Below are positions 25,655 through 36,400 of a DNA stretch of 64,000 bases, in pieces (position 1 is the first letter of the stretch; each line of letters starts with the position of its first letter). Source of the stretch: Lichenicola sp965198655. Its GTDB lineage: Bacteria; Pseudomonadota; Alphaproteobacteria; Acetobacterales; Acetobacteraceae. Under the pieces are notes generated by a model. That model worked only from the letters and a program-made list of their open reading frames with translations. It was not told the DNA's origin and did no database searches. Made by a program: the position numbers and the translations under genes. The DNA lies in NCBI GenBank assembly GCA_965198655.1, contig OZ240668.1, forward strand, positions 868,001-932,000, read 5' to 3'.

Positions 25655-26710
25655 TCAGCCGATCGCCAGGTGCACCTTGATCGCCCGGCTGCGGTCGCCG
25701 GCCAGCACGAAGGCCTCGTTGGCGTCGGCGAGCGCGAAGCTCGCCGACAGGATCGGCGCCACGTCGATGCGGGCCGACGCCAGGGCCTCGACCGCGACCG
25801 CGAACGAGTCGTGGAAGCGGAACGAGCCGACGAGGTCGATCTCGCGCGCCATCAAAAGGTTGACCGGCAGGGGCACCCCGCCCGGCGGCAGCATGCCGAG
25901 CTGCACGATGCGACCGCCCGGACACACCAGCGCCGGCAGTGCTGCCACCGACGCGGCAGCGCCGGTCGCCTCCATCGCCACGTCGAACCCGCCCGCCGCC
26001 TGCGCCGCCCGCTCCAGGCGGTCCGGCTCGCTGCGCACGTTGATGGCCTCGCTCGCCCCCATGCGTCGGGCGATCTCGAGCGGCTGGTCGAACAGGTCGG
26101 TAATCGTGACCCCGGCCGCCCCGGCATGGCGCGCGGCTGCGAGGCAGAGCAGCCCGATCGGCCCGGCACCCGCGATCAGCACCTGCCGCCCCACCAGGCT
26201 GCCTGCGCGCGACGCCGCGTGCAGCGCCACCGCCAGCGGCTCGGCGCAGGCGGCGACGCGGAACGCCATGTCGTCGGGCACCGGGACGCACTGGTCGGCG
26301 CGCACCACCACGTGCTCGGAGAACCCGCCCTGCACGTGCGGGCTCAGCGCGGCGCTGCCGAGGAAGCGCATGTTGCGGCACAGGTTGCTCCGCCCGGCGC
26401 GGCAGTAGCGGCAATGCAGGCAGGGCCGGCTCGGGTTGATCGCCACCCGGGCACCGACCGCGAGTCCTGCCGGCAGTGGCCAGTCTGGCGAGGGCGCCAG
26501 CTCCGCCACGGTGCCGGACACCTCGTGACCGAGGGTGAGCGGCTCGCGCACGCGGAAGTCGCCGACGCCGCCCTTGTTGAAGTAGGACAGGTCCGAGCCG
26601 CAGATGCCGCCGGCCGCGACCCGCACCCGCGCCTCGCCCGGCAGCAGGTCCCGCTCGTCCCGATGTTCCACGCGCAGGTCGTGCGCCCCGTGCAGTACCG
26701 CTGCGAGCAT
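25655..26710 (-). CDS. idnD: Zinc-dependent alcohol dehydrogenase, L-idonate 5-dehydrogenase-like
   Basis: A 351-residue medium-chain dehydrogenase. Catalytic zinc ligands are in GGICGSDLSYFNKGGVGDF and LGHEVSG; the structural zinc site is the four Cys of PCLHCRYCRAGRSNLC. The Rossmann motif GAGPIGLL follows. The KGGVGDFRVREPLTLGHE block is characteristic of L-idonate 5-dehydrogenases, which interconvert L-idonate and 5-keto-D-gluconate. The first gene of the leftward operon, reading away from a divergent promoter. The gluconate 5-dehydrogenase-like gene on the other side supplies the next step. Confidence 0.85.
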   Translation of the reverse strand: MLAAVLHGAHDLRVEHRDERDLLPGEARVRVAAGGICGSDLSYFNKGGVGDFRVREPLTLGHEVSGTVAELAPSPDWPLPAGLAVGARVAINPSRPCLHCRYCRAGRSNLCRNMRFLGSAALSPHVQGGFSEHVVVRADQCVPVPDDMAFRVAACAEPLAVALHAASRAGSLVGRQVLIAGAGPIGLLCLAAARHAGAAGVTITDLFDQPLEIARRMGASEAINVRSEPDRLERAAQAAGGFDVAMEATGAAASVAALPALVCPGGRIVQLGMLPPGGVPLPVNLLMAREIDLVGSFRFHDSFAVAVEALASARIDVAPILSASFALADANEAFVLAGDRSRAIKVHLAIG

Positions 26711-26768
26711 GGCCGTCTCCCGGGTCACCACCGGTCTGGCCCATCGATCTGGGCTGCCGGCTCTTGCA

Positions 26769-26784
26769 ATGTGACCGCTCACAT
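26769..26784. promoter_or_regulatory. Predicted LacI-family operator (GntR/IdnR-like)
   Basis: ATGTGACCGCTCACAT: perfect 6-bp arms around a 4-bp centre, in the 151-bp divergent promoter between the idnD-like and idnO-like genes. It matches the E. coli GntR/IdnR operator form ATGTTA-N4-TAACAT at all but one position per arm. Placement suits one repressor controlling both directions. Confidence 0.65.
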
Positions 26785-26861
26785 CGCTATGCCACCTCCT
26801 CGCCGGGGACGAAAGTCCATTCGTGGCCGGCGGCGGGACGACACGCGGCGGGGAACGGGCG

Positions 26862-27638
26862 ATGACGGGCATCAACGCGTTCGACCTGTCCGGCCGCCTG
26901 GCCCTGGTGACCGGATCGAGCCAGGGCATCGGCTTTGCGATCGCGCAAGGCTTGGCGGCGGCGGGTGCGCGGATCGTGCTGAACGGACGCGAGCCCGAGC
27001 GGCTCGGCCGGGCCGCCGCCGCGATCGGCGACGCCGCCTGGTCCCCCGAAGGCGGCCTCGGCGCGTTCGACGTCACCGATCCGGACGCGGTGGAGGCGGG
27101 GGTCGCACGCGTCGAGCGCGAGGCCGGCCCGATCGACATCCTGGTCAACAACGCCGGCATCCAGCGGCGCATGGCGCTGGAGTCGTTCCCGGTCGAGACT
27201 TGGCGCGAGGTGATGCGCACCAACCTCGACAGCGTGTTCTTCGTCGGCCAGGCGGTGGCGAAGCGGATGATCGGGCGCGGGCGCGGCAAGATCATCAACA
27301 TCGCCAGCCTGCAGAGCGAGGCGGCGCGGCCGACCATCGCGCCCTACACCGCGTCCAAGGGCGCAGTGAAGATGCTGACGCGCGGCATGTGCGCCGACTG
27401 GGCGCGGCACGGCCTGCAGGTCAACGCCATCGGCCCCGGCTACTTCGAGACCGAGCTGAACCGGCCGCTGCGCGAGGACCCGGCGTTCGACGCCTGGCTG
27501 CGTGGCCGCACCCCGGCCGGGCGCTGGGGCCGGGTCGAGGAACTGGCCGGAACCGCGGTGTTCCTGGCCTCATCCGCGTCGGACTTCGTCAACGGCCAGG
27601 TCATCTATGTCGATGGCGGCGTGCTGTCGGTCTTGTAA
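26862..27638 (+). CDS. idnO: SDR, gluconate 5-dehydrogenase-like
   Basis: A 258-residue SDR with TGSSQGIGFA, NNAGIQRRM, catalytic Ser in IASLQSE and YTASK. The stretches NNAGIQRR and FETELNRPL are typical of gluconate 5-dehydrogenases (IdnO/Gno), which reduce 5-ketogluconate to D-gluconate. ATG 26862 begins at the family N-terminus. First gene of the rightward arm, divergent from the idnD-like gene. Together they would convert L-idonate through 5-ketogluconate to gluconate. Confidence 0.87.
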   Translation: MTGINAFDLSGRLALVTGSSQGIGFAIAQGLAAAGARIVLNGREPERLGRAAAAIGDAAWSPEGGLGAFDVTDPDAVEAGVARVEREAGPIDILVNNAGIQRRMALESFPVETWREVMRTNLDSVFFVGQAVAKRMIGRGRGKIINIASLQSEAARPTIAPYTASKGAVKMLTRGMCADWARHGLQVNAIGPGYFETELNRPLREDPAFDAWLRGRTPAGRWGRVEELAGTAVFLASSASDFVNGQVIYVDGGVLSVL

Positions 27639-27649
27639 GGATGCGCGAC

Positions 27650-28585
27650 ATGAAGCCGACACTGCTGCAGCTCTGCCCGGTGCTTGCCGCCACGCAGGCG
27701 ACGCTGGATGCCACCTTCGACGTCGTGCACTGGCCGGAGCCGGCGGAGCAAGACGCTTGCCTGGCGCGGCACGGGGCCGCGATACGCGCCGTGGTGACCG
27801 GAGGCCATCTCGGCATCGAGACCGCGCTCGCGGAGCGGCTGCCGGCGCTGGGCATCGTCGCCATCAACGGGGTCGGCTACGACCGGGTCGACCTCCCGGC
27901 GATGCAGCGCCTGGGCGTGCGGGTCAGCAACACCCCGGACGTGCTGACCGACGACGTCGCCGACCTGGCGATCGCGCTGATGCTGAACGCGATGCGCGGC
28001 CTGCCGGCGGCGGAGCGCCACGTGCGCGACGGGCTGTGGCCATCGTCGCAGCCGGGGCTGGCGCGGCGCGCCTCCGGGCTGCGCTACGGCATCGTCGGGC
28101 TGGGCCGGATCGGCCAGGCGATCGCGCTGCGCCTGTCCGGCTTCGGCGGCAGCATCGCCTATACCGGGCCGAACCGGAAGGAAACGCCGCACGAGTATCA
28201 CGACGACATCCGGGCCCTTGCCGCCGCCTGCGACGTGCTGTTCGTGGCCACCGCCGCGTCCGCCGCCACGCGCGGCCTGGTCGACCGCGCGGTGCTGGAG
28301 GCACTGGGGCCGCAAGGCGTGCTGGTGAACGTGGCGCGCGGCTCGATCGTCGACGAGCAGGCTCTGGTCGCGGCGCTGTCGGAGGGCCGCCTCGGCGGCG
28401 CCGGGCTCGACGTGTTCGAGAACGAGCCGCACGTGCCGGCGGCGCTGCTGTCCCTGCCCAACGTGTCCCTGGCGCCGCATGTCGGCAGCGCCACCCACGA
28501 GACCCGGCTGGCGATGGGCAACCTGATGCTGGCCAACCTCGACGCGTTCTTCGCGGACAGGCCGCTGCCGACGCCGGTGGTGTGA
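27650..28585 (+). CDS. D-2-hydroxyacid dehydrogenase (2-ketogluconate/glyoxylate reductase-like)
   Basis: A 311-residue NAD(P)H-dependent reductase with the nucleotide motif GIVGLGRIGQA, catalytic Arg in NVARGSIVD, Glu in FENEP and His in PHVGSAT. It probably reduces 2-ketogluconate or a related 2-keto acid. The start at ATG 27650 is preferred over ATG 27641 because TAAGGA lies about eight bases before it. It follows the idnO-like gene by 11 bp in the same operon. Confidence 0.9.
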   Translation: MKPTLLQLCPVLAATQATLDATFDVVHWPEPAEQDACLARHGAAIRAVVTGGHLGIETALAERLPALGIVAINGVGYDRVDLPAMQRLGVRVSNTPDVLTDDVADLAIALMLNAMRGLPAAERHVRDGLWPSSQPGLARRASGLRYGIVGLGRIGQAIALRLSGFGGSIAYTGPNRKETPHEYHDDIRALAAACDVLFVATAASAATRGLVDRAVLEALGPQGVLVNVARGSIVDEQALVAALSEGRLGGAGLDVFENEPHVPAALLSLPNVSLAPHVGSATHETRLAMGNLMLANLDAFFADRPLPTPVV

Positions 28586-28917
28586 CGGCGTCTGCCAATA
28601 CGGCGCCCGCCAGTACGGCTGGACGCCATCGCGACGGGAACGCGCGACGCCCGATTGGCTGGCCGATGACGGAGTGCCGCTCCCTACCGGTCACCCAGGC
28701 GGCTGGACCGGCGGTTGTTACAATACGTCAAGCTCCGGACGTCGTGGCGGTACCGCAATCGTGCCTACTGCGCCGATGCAGGTCCCCCGTCTTGACCGGC
28801 CGGAACCGATCCCCTGTCATGGAGCACCGAGCCGGCCGGCTCAGCGCCGTCACGGCCGGACAGCCGTGACTGGCGCGATCCGCCGGGCTCGTCTATTTCA
28901 TGTCGGTGTCGTAATGC
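28586..28917. other. Intergenic region before the efflux operon
   Basis: 332 bp without a gene. It should hold the promoter of the efflux operon; TTGTTACAAT near 28717 is the most AT-rich spot. No clear operator or RNA motif is seen. Confidence 0.4.
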
Positions 28918-30219
28918 TTGTCCCGTTGCCGTCGGAGCCGTGCCACGCCTGACCAGCCGCTCGAAGCCCCTCCGCTCACGCGCAACAGACCGACCAGGAC
29001 CACGGGCCGCTCGCGCCGCCGTTGGTTCGTGCTGGGCAGCCTCCTGCTGCTGGCGCTGGTGGGCTACCTCGGCTGGCGGCTGCTGGGGGATCGTCATGCC
29101 GCCAAGCCGGCCGGCCGCGCCGCGGGTGGTCCGCCGCAATCGGTGTCGGTGGCGACGATCGGCACCGGCGACATCCACGTCATGCTCACCGGGCTGGGGA
29201 CGGTGACGCCGCTCGACACCGTCACCGTCAGGACCCAGATCAACGGCCAGTTGCAGTCGCTCGGCTTCACCGAGGGCCAGCTCGTGCACAGGAACCAGTT
29301 CCTGGCGCAGATCGACCCGCGGCCCTACCTGGTGGCGCTGGAGCAGGCGCAGGGCACGCTCGCGCACGACCAGGGCCTGCTGGAGCAGGCGCGGTCCGAC
29401 AGCGCGCGCTACCAGTTGCTGAGCCGGCAGAACAGCATCGCGCAGCAGCAGGCGGCGGACGAGCTGTTCCTGATCAAGCAGTACGAGGGCTCGATCGTCA
29501 CCGACCAGGCCGCCATCGACAGCGCCCGCCTGAACCTCACCTACTGCCACATCGTCTCGCCGGTGGACGGGCGTGTCGGTATCCGCCTGGTCGATCCCGG
29601 CAACTACGTGCAGACCACCGACACCAACGGGTTGTTCGTGGTGACGCAGTTGCAGCCGATCTCGGTGCTGTTCACCCTGCCCGAGGACGACGTCGACGCG
29701 GTGCAGGCGCAGATGCAGGGGCGGACGCTGCCCGTGACGGCCTATGACCGGGCGGACGCGAAGCTGATCGCCACCGGCACGCTGGCCACCACCGACAACC
29801 AGATCGACAACACCACCGGCACCGTCGAGCTGCGGGCGCTGTTCCCCAACGCCGACAACGCCCTGTTCCCGCAGCAATTCGTCAACGCCCACCTGCTGCT
29901 GCAGACCCTGAGCGGGGTGGTGGTGGCGCCGCAGGCGGCGGTCCAGCACGGCGCGCCGGGCGACTTCGTCTACCTGGCCAAGCCGGACGGCACGGCCGCG
30001 GTGCAGGTGGTCAAGACCGGGCCCGTCGACGGCGACCGAGTGCAGATCACGCAGGGGCTGCATCCCGGCGACAAGGTGGTGACCGACGGGCTGGACCGGC
30101 TGCGCGACGGCAGCAAGATCATGGCGGCGTCGCCCCAGGGCGGCAAGGGCCAGGGTCGGAACGGTCAGGGCTCCAACATCCAGGGACACGGCGCACGGCC
30201 CGCCGCCCCGGCGCACTGA
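28918..30219 (+). CDS. mdtA: RND efflux periplasmic adaptor (MdtA-like)
   Basis: A 433-residue membrane-fusion protein joining an RND pump to an outer-membrane channel. One inner-membrane anchor lies at about 37-58 (WFVLGSLLLLALVGYLGW). The barrel-sandwich/lipoyl halves are VRTQINGQLQSLGFTEGQLV and CHIVSPVDGRVGIRLVDPG, with a coiled-coil hairpin between. The C-terminus is a low-complexity Gly/Gln/Asn tail. The start is TTG 28918: a stop two codons upstream rules out an earlier start, and no ATG precedes the anchor, so the exact start is uncertain. First gene of an mdtABC-like operon; no outer-membrane channel gene follows. Confidence 0.9.
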   Translation: MSRCRRSRATPDQPLEAPPLTRNRPTRTTGRSRRRWFVLGSLLLLALVGYLGWRLLGDRHAAKPAGRAAGGPPQSVSVATIGTGDIHVMLTGLGTVTPLDTVTVRTQINGQLQSLGFTEGQLVHRNQFLAQIDPRPYLVALEQAQGTLAHDQGLLEQARSDSARYQLLSRQNSIAQQQAADELFLIKQYEGSIVTDQAAIDSARLNLTYCHIVSPVDGRVGIRLVDPGNYVQTTDTNGLFVVTQLQPISVLFTLPEDDVDAVQAQMQGRTLPVTAYDRADAKLIATGTLATTDNQIDNTTGTVELRALFPNADNALFPQQFVNAHLLLQTLSGVVVAPQAAVQHGAPGDFVYLAKPDGTAAVQVVKTGPVDGDRVQITQGLHPGDKVVTDGLDRLRDGSKIMAASPQGGKGQGRNGQGSNIQGHGARPAAPAH

Positions 30220-30238
30220 GCCGCCGCACGGCCTAGCC

Positions 30239-33200
30239 ATGAGTCCCTCGCGCCTGTTCATCCTGCGGCCGGTGGCCACGACGCTGCTGATGGCGGCGAT
30301 CCTGCTGGTCGGCATCATCGCCTACGGGTTCCTGCCGATCTCGGCGCTGCCGGAGGTCGACTACCCGATCATCCAGGTGCAGACCTTTCTGCCCGGCGCC
30401 AGCCCGGAGGTGATGACCACGGCGGTGACGGCGCCGCTGGAACGGCAGTTCGGCGAGATGCCGGGCCTGGGTCAGATGTCGTCGATCTCCTCCGGCGGCG
30501 CCTCGGTGATCACGCTGCAGTTCACGCTCAGCCTCAGCCTGGACGTGGCCGAGCAGGAGGTGCAGGCGGCGATCAACGCGGCCACCAGCCTGCTGCCGTC
30601 CGACCTGCCGGCGCCGCCGATCTACAACAAGGTCAACCCCGCCGACACGCCGGTGCTGATCCTGGCGCTGACCAGCCGGACGCTCAGCCTGACGCAGGTG
30701 GAGGACCTGGCCGACGTGCGCCTGGCGCAGAAGATCAGCCAGCAGCCGGGCGTGGGGCTGGTGTCGATCAGCGGCGGCAACCGGCCGGCGGTGCGCGTGG
30801 TGATCAACCCGCGCGCGCTGTCGTCGTACGGGCTCGCGATCGACGACATACGCACCATCATCGGCAACCAGAACACAGACACCCCCAAGGGCAGCTTCGA
30901 CGGGGCGGCGCAAAGCAGCACCATCAACGACAACGACCAGATCGCCGACGCGGACGGCTACCGGGACCTGATCGTCGCCTACAAGAACGGCCACGCGGTG
31001 CGCCTCGGCGACGTTGCCTCCATCGTCAACGGTGCCGAGAACGACCAGCTCGCCGCCTGGTCCGGCCGCACGCCGGCGGTGATCCTGAACATCCAGCGCC
31101 AGCCGGGCTCCAACGTGATCGCGGTGGTGCGCAACATCCTGCGCCGGCTGCCGCAGATGCGTGGCACGCTGCCGCCCTCGGTCGAGGTGGCGGTGCTGAG
31201 CGACCAGACCACGCCGATCCAGGCCTCGGTGAACGACGTCGAGTTCGAGCTCGGGCTCGCGGTGGTGCTCGTCGTGCTCGTGATCTTCCTGTTCCTGCGC
31301 ACCCTGCCGGCGACGCTGATCCCGTCGCTCTCGGTGCCGCTGTCGCTGGTCGGCACGCTGGCGGCGATGTACCTGCTCGGATACTCGCTCGACAATTTGT
31401 CGCTGATGGCGCTGACCATCTCCACCGGCTTCGTGGTCGATGACGCCATCGTCATGATCGAGAACATCGCCCGCCACGTCGAGGACGGCGAGGCGCCGCT
31501 GGAGGCGGCGCTGAACGGCTCGGAGGAGATCGGCTTCACCATCATCTCGCTGACGGTGTCGCTGATCGCGGTGCTGATCCCGCTGCTGTTCATGGGCGAC
31601 GTGGTCGGGCGGCTGTTCCGCGAGTTCGCGGTGACGCTGGCGATCACCATCGTGATCTCGGCGGTGGTCTCGCTGACCCTGGTGCCGATGATGTGTGCGC
31701 TGCTGGTGCGCCACCGCCCGGCGGACCGCCGCTACCGGATCGACCTCGCCGCCGAGCGCGGCTTCGACCGCATCGTCGCCGGCTACGGGCGCTCGCTTGC
31801 CGTCGTGCTCGACCACCAGGCGCTGACCCTGCTGGTGGCACTCCTCACCCTGGTGGCCACGGTCGCGCTGTACGTCGCGATCCCCAAGGGCTTCTTCCCC
31901 GTCCAGGACACCGGCGCGATCCAGGGCATCTCGGAGGCGGCGCAGGACATCTCGTTCGGCGCCATGGCGGCGCGGCAGCAGGCGATGGCGGACGCGATCC
32001 TGCAGGATCCGGCGGTGCAGGGCCTGTCCTCGTTCATCGGCGTCGACGGCACCAACACCACGCTGAACAGCGGACGGTTCCTGATCACCCTCACGCCACG
32101 CGGGCAGCGGCCGTCCGCCACCGCGGTGATCGCGCGGCTGGACGACCGGCTGCGCCGGCTGCCCGGCATCACCCTGTCGATGCAGCCGGTGCAGAACCTG
32201 ACCATCGACTCCACGGTGGGACGGGCGCAGTACCACTTCTTCCTGGAGAACCCGTCCGGCGGCCTGTTCGCCGAGTGGGTGCCGCGCCTGGTCGAGCGGC
32301 TGGCGCGGATGCCTGGCTTCACCGTCGTCACCAGCGACATGAACACCAACGGCCGGGCGCTGGACCTCGTCATCGACCGGCCGACCGCGGCCCGGTTCGG
32401 CATCACGCCCGCCAGCGTCGACAACGCGCTGTACGACGCGTTCGGCCAGCGCATCGCCTCCACGCTCTACACCCAGTCCAACCAGTACCGGGTGATCCTG
32501 CAGGCCGACACCGGCCAGGCGCGTTCGCTGCAACAGGCACTGGAGGGGATCTACCTGCCATCCGCCTCCGCCAGCACCGCCGCCACCACCGCCACGCCCA
32601 CCACCGGAGCTCTCGGGCAGGTGCCGCTTTCGGCCATGGTGCACGTGTCGGTGCGCAACGACCCGCTGCAGATCGAGCATCTCGGCCAGTTCCCGTCGGT
32701 GTCGATCTCGTTCAACCTTCAGCCAGGCACCTCGCTGGACAAGGCGGTGGCGGCGATCGGCGACGCGGAACACGAGGTCGGGCTGCCGGACAGCTTCACC
32801 ACCGCGTTCCAGGGCTCGCTGTCGGCGTTCCAGGCCTCGCTGTCGAACGAGCTGCTGCTGATCGCGGCTGCCATGGTCGCGGTCTACATCGTGCTGGGCG
32901 TGCTGTACGAGAGCTTCATACACCCGCTGACGATCCTCTCGACGCTGCCCTCGGCCGGGGTCGGCGCCCTGGTGGCGCTGGACCTGACCGGGCACCAGCT
33001 CGACATCATCGCGGTCATCGGCATCATCCTGCTGATCGGCATCGTCAAGAAGAACGCGATCATGATGATCGACTTCGCCCTGGCGGCCGAGCGCACCGAG
33101 AACAAGTCGCCGCGCGAGGCGATCTTCGGGGCCTGCCTGCTCCGGTTCCGGCCGATCCTGATGACCACGATGGCCGCCGTGCTGGGGGCGGTGCCGCTGA

Positions 33201-33394
33201 TGCTGGGCAGCGGCTCCGGCTCGGAGCTGCGCCAGCCGCTGGGCATCGCCATCGTCGGCGGGCTGCTGGTGAGCCAGGTGCTGACCCTGTTCACCACCCC
33301 GGTGATCTACCTTGCCTTCGACCGGGTCGCGGTGCGGCTGACCGGGCGCGGCGCCAACCGGGAAGCCGGCGACGCGGCGCCTGCCAGAGGATAG
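30239..33394 (+). CDS. mdtB: RND multidrug efflux permease (MdtB-like)
   Basis: A 1051-residue inner-membrane proton-driven pump of the HAE-1 family. The MSPSRLFILRPVATTLLM start and SALPEVDYPIIQV are typical of MdtB. Twelve membrane helices flank two large periplasmic loops. TM4 carries GFVVDDAIVMIENI with the proton-relay Asp pair. A short Ser/Ala/Thr insert (SASASTAATTATPTTG) lies in the second periplasmic loop. Paired with the MdtC-like gene 8 bp downstream; such pairs form heterotrimers in E. coli. Substrates cannot be deduced. Confidence 0.95.
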   Translation: MSPSRLFILRPVATTLLMAAILLVGIIAYGFLPISALPEVDYPIIQVQTFLPGASPEVMTTAVTAPLERQFGEMPGLGQMSSISSGGASVITLQFTLSLSLDVAEQEVQAAINAATSLLPSDLPAPPIYNKVNPADTPVLILALTSRTLSLTQVEDLADVRLAQKISQQPGVGLVSISGGNRPAVRVVINPRALSSYGLAIDDIRTIIGNQNTDTPKGSFDGAAQSSTINDNDQIADADGYRDLIVAYKNGHAVRLGDVASIVNGAENDQLAAWSGRTPAVILNIQRQPGSNVIAVVRNILRRLPQMRGTLPPSVEVAVLSDQTTPIQASVNDVEFELGLAVVLVVLVIFLFLRTLPATLIPSLSVPLSLVGTLAAMYLLGYSLDNLSLMALTISTGFVVDDAIVMIENIARHVEDGEAPLEAALNGSEEIGFTIISLTVSLIAVLIPLLFMGDVVGRLFREFAVTLAITIVISAVVSLTLVPMMCALLVRHRPADRRYRIDLAAERGFDRIVAGYGRSLAVVLDHQALTLLVALLTLVATVALYVAIPKGFFPVQDTGAIQGISEAAQDISFGAMAARQQAMADAILQDPAVQGLSSFIGVDGTNTTLNSGRFLITLTPRGQRPSATAVIARLDDRLRRLPGITLSMQPVQNLTIDSTVGRAQYHFFLENPSGGLFAEWVPRLVERLARMPGFTVVTSDMNTNGRALDLVIDRPTAARFGITPASVDNALYDAFGQRIASTLYTQSNQYRVILQADTGQARSLQQALEGIYLPSASASTAATTATPTTGALGQVPLSAMVHVSVRNDPLQIEHLGQFPSVSISFNLQPGTSLDKAVAAIGDAEHEVGLPDSFTTAFQGSLSAFQASLSNELLLIAAAMVAVYIVLGVLYESFIHPLTILSTLPSAGVGALVALDLTGHQLDIIAVIGIILLIGIVKKNAIMMIDFALAAERTENKSPREAIFGACLLRFRPILMTTMAAVLGAVPLMLGSGSGSELRQPLGIAIVGGLLVSQVLTLFTTPVIYLAFDRVAVRLTGRGANREAGDAAPARG

Positions 33395-33402
33395 GGGGCC
33401 GG

Positions 33403-36400
33403 ATGAACATCTCCGCCCCGTTCATCGCCCGCCCGATCGCCACCACCCTGCTGACGCTGGCGATCCTGTTCGCCGGCGTGCTCGGCTTCTTCCAGTTGCC
33501 GGTGGCATCCCTGCCGGCGGTCGACTTCCCGACCATCTCGGTGCAGGCCCAGCTCCCCGGCGCCGACCCGGAAACGGTGGCGACCAGCCTGGCCGGGCCG
33601 CTGGAGCGCCATCTCGGCCAGATCGCCGACCTGACCGAAATGACCTCGCAGAGCCAGGTCGGGCAGACCCGGATCAACCTGCAGTTCGGGCTGGACCGCA
33701 ACATCGACGGCGCCGCGCGCGACGTGGAGGCGGCGATCAACGCGGCGCGGGCCGACCTGCCGACCAACCTGCTGGCCAACCCGGTGTATCGCAAGGTCAA
33801 CCCGGCCGACGCGCCGGTGCTGATCGTCTCGCTCACCTCCGACACCCTCACCCGCGGGCAGATCTACGACGCCGCCAGCACGGTGCTGCAGCAGCAGCTC
33901 TCGCAGCTCTCCGGCGTCGGCCAGGTGATCATCAGCGGCGCCGCGTTGCCCGCGGTGCGGGTCGAGCTCGACCCGTACGCGCTGTTCAAGTACGGCATCG
34001 GCCTGGAAGACGTGCGCGCGGCACTCGCCTCGGCCAACGCCGACACGCCGAAGGGGGTGCTGGACCTCGGCCGGCAGCGGCTGCAGATCTACACCAACGA
34101 CCAGGCCAGCCACGCCGCCGACTACCGGCCGCTGGTGATCGCCTACCGCAACAACACCGCGGTGCATCTCACCGACATCGCCACCGTCGGCGACAGCGTG
34201 CAGGACCTGCGCAACCTCGGCCTCGCCAACGGCAAGCAGGCGGTGCTGGTGATCGTGTTCAAGCAGCCGGGCGCCAACGTGATCCAGACCGTGGACGCGG
34301 TGAAGGCGTCGATCCCGAAGCTTCAGGCCGCCCTGCCGCACGGCATCGACATCACCTTCGCCTCCGACAGCACGCTCAGCATTCGCGGCTCGCTGGCCGA
34401 CACCGAAACCACGCTGGTGATCGCGGTGGTGCTGGTGACGGCGGTGGTGTGGCTGTTCCTGCGCGACCTGCGCGCCACGCTGATCCCGATGGTGTCGGTG
34501 CCGGTCTCGGTGATCGGCACGTTCGGGGTGATGTATCTGGCCGGGTTCAGCCTGGACAACCTGTCGCTGATGGCACTGACCATCTCCACCGGCTTCGTGG
34601 TCGACGACGCGATCGTGGTGCTGGAGAACATCTCGCGCCACGTCGAGGACGGCATGCCGCGGGTGGAGGCGGCGCTGAAGGGCAGTGCCGAGGTGGGGTT
34701 CACCATCGTCTCCATCACGCTGTCGCTGATTGCGGTGTTCCTGCCCATCCTGCTGATGGGCGGCATCGTCGGGCGGCTGTTCCGCGAGTTCGCGGTGACG
34801 CTGTCGACGGCGATCGTGGTCTCGCTCGTCACCTCGCTGACCACCACGCCGATGCTGTGCGCGCTGGTGCTGCGCCCGAAGCCGCGGCAGGAGCGAGGGA
34901 CGCGACGGCGGACGGTCGGGCAGGGGGTGCTTGATGTCTACGGCCGGACGCTGGCCTGGACGCTGGAGCACAACGCGCTGGTGCTGCTGGTGCTGGCGGC
35001 CACGATCGCGGTCAACGTCTGGCTGCTGGTGGTGATCCCGAAGGGCTTCTTCCCGACCCAGGACAACGGCCGGCTGATCGGCGCGGTGCAGGCCGACCAG
35101 AGCATCTCGTTCCAGGCGATGAGCACCAAGCTCGCGCGGATGATGGCGATCGTGCAGCACGACCCGGCGGTGCAGAACGTGGTCGGCTCCACCGGCGCCG
35201 GCGGCGGCGGCGCCACCGCGCAGACCAACACCGCCAACGTCTACGTGGCGCTGAAGCCGAAGAACGCGCGCGACAGCCTGGACGTGGTGACGACGCGGCT
35301 GCGACGGGCGCTGGCCCACGTGCCGGGGCGGCTGATCCTGGCGCCGGCGCAGGACGTGCGCGTCGGCGGGCGGCAGACCAACGCCGCCTACCAGTACACG
35401 CTGCAGGCGGACAACAGCGCCGAGGTGTTCGACTGGGCGCCGAGGCTGCTGCGCGCGCTGCAGGGCAACCCCGACCTCGCCGACGTCAACTCCGACCAGC
35501 AGCAGGCCGGGCTGGAATCGGTGGTGACGATCGACCGCGCCACCGCGTCGCGGCTCGGCCTGACGGTCACCCAGATCGACAACACGCTGTACGACGCGTT
35601 CGGGCAGCGCTCGGTCTCGACCATCTACAACGCGCTGAACCAGTACCACGTGATCATGGAGGTCGCACCCCGCTACTGGCAGAACCCGGACGTGCTGAAC
35701 CGGATCTGGATCAGCACCTCGGGCGGCACGCCGAGCGGGACCGCCACCACCAACGCGCCGTCTGGCACCGTCACCGCGACGAGCACCGCCGCGGCCAGCG
35801 CCACCGCCAACGGGATCAACAACGCGCAGCGCAACGCGGCGCAGAACGCGATCGCCGCCAGCGGCAGCAGCGTCGCCTCGTCCGGCGCCGCGGTCAGCAC
35901 GGGTGCGGAGACGATGATCCCGCTCGGCGCGGTGGCGCGGTTCGCGCGCGGGCACACCGCGCTGTCGGTGAACCACCAGAGCCAGTTCGTGTCGGTGACG
36001 ATCTCGTTCAACCTTGCCCCCGGCCGCTCGCTGTCGGACGCCCAGGCGGCGATCGCCAAGGCGGTCGCCGACCTGCACATGCCGAGCGACATCGTCGGCG
36101 GCTTCGCCGGCACCGCGCAGGTGTTCCAGCAGTCGCTGAGCAGTGAGCCGCTGCTGATCGGTGCCGCCCTACTCGCGGTCTACATCGTGCTTGGCGTGCT
36201 CTACGAGAGCTTCGTGCATCCGGTGACGATCCTCTCGACGCTGCCCTCGGCCGGGGTTGGCGCGGTGCTGGCGCTGATCCTGCTGCGCACCGAGTTCTCG
36301 CTGATCACCGTGATCGGCGTGATCCTGTTGATCGGCATCGTGAAGAAGAACGCGATCCTGATGATCGACTTCGCCCTTGACGCCGAGCGCGCCCGGGGGG

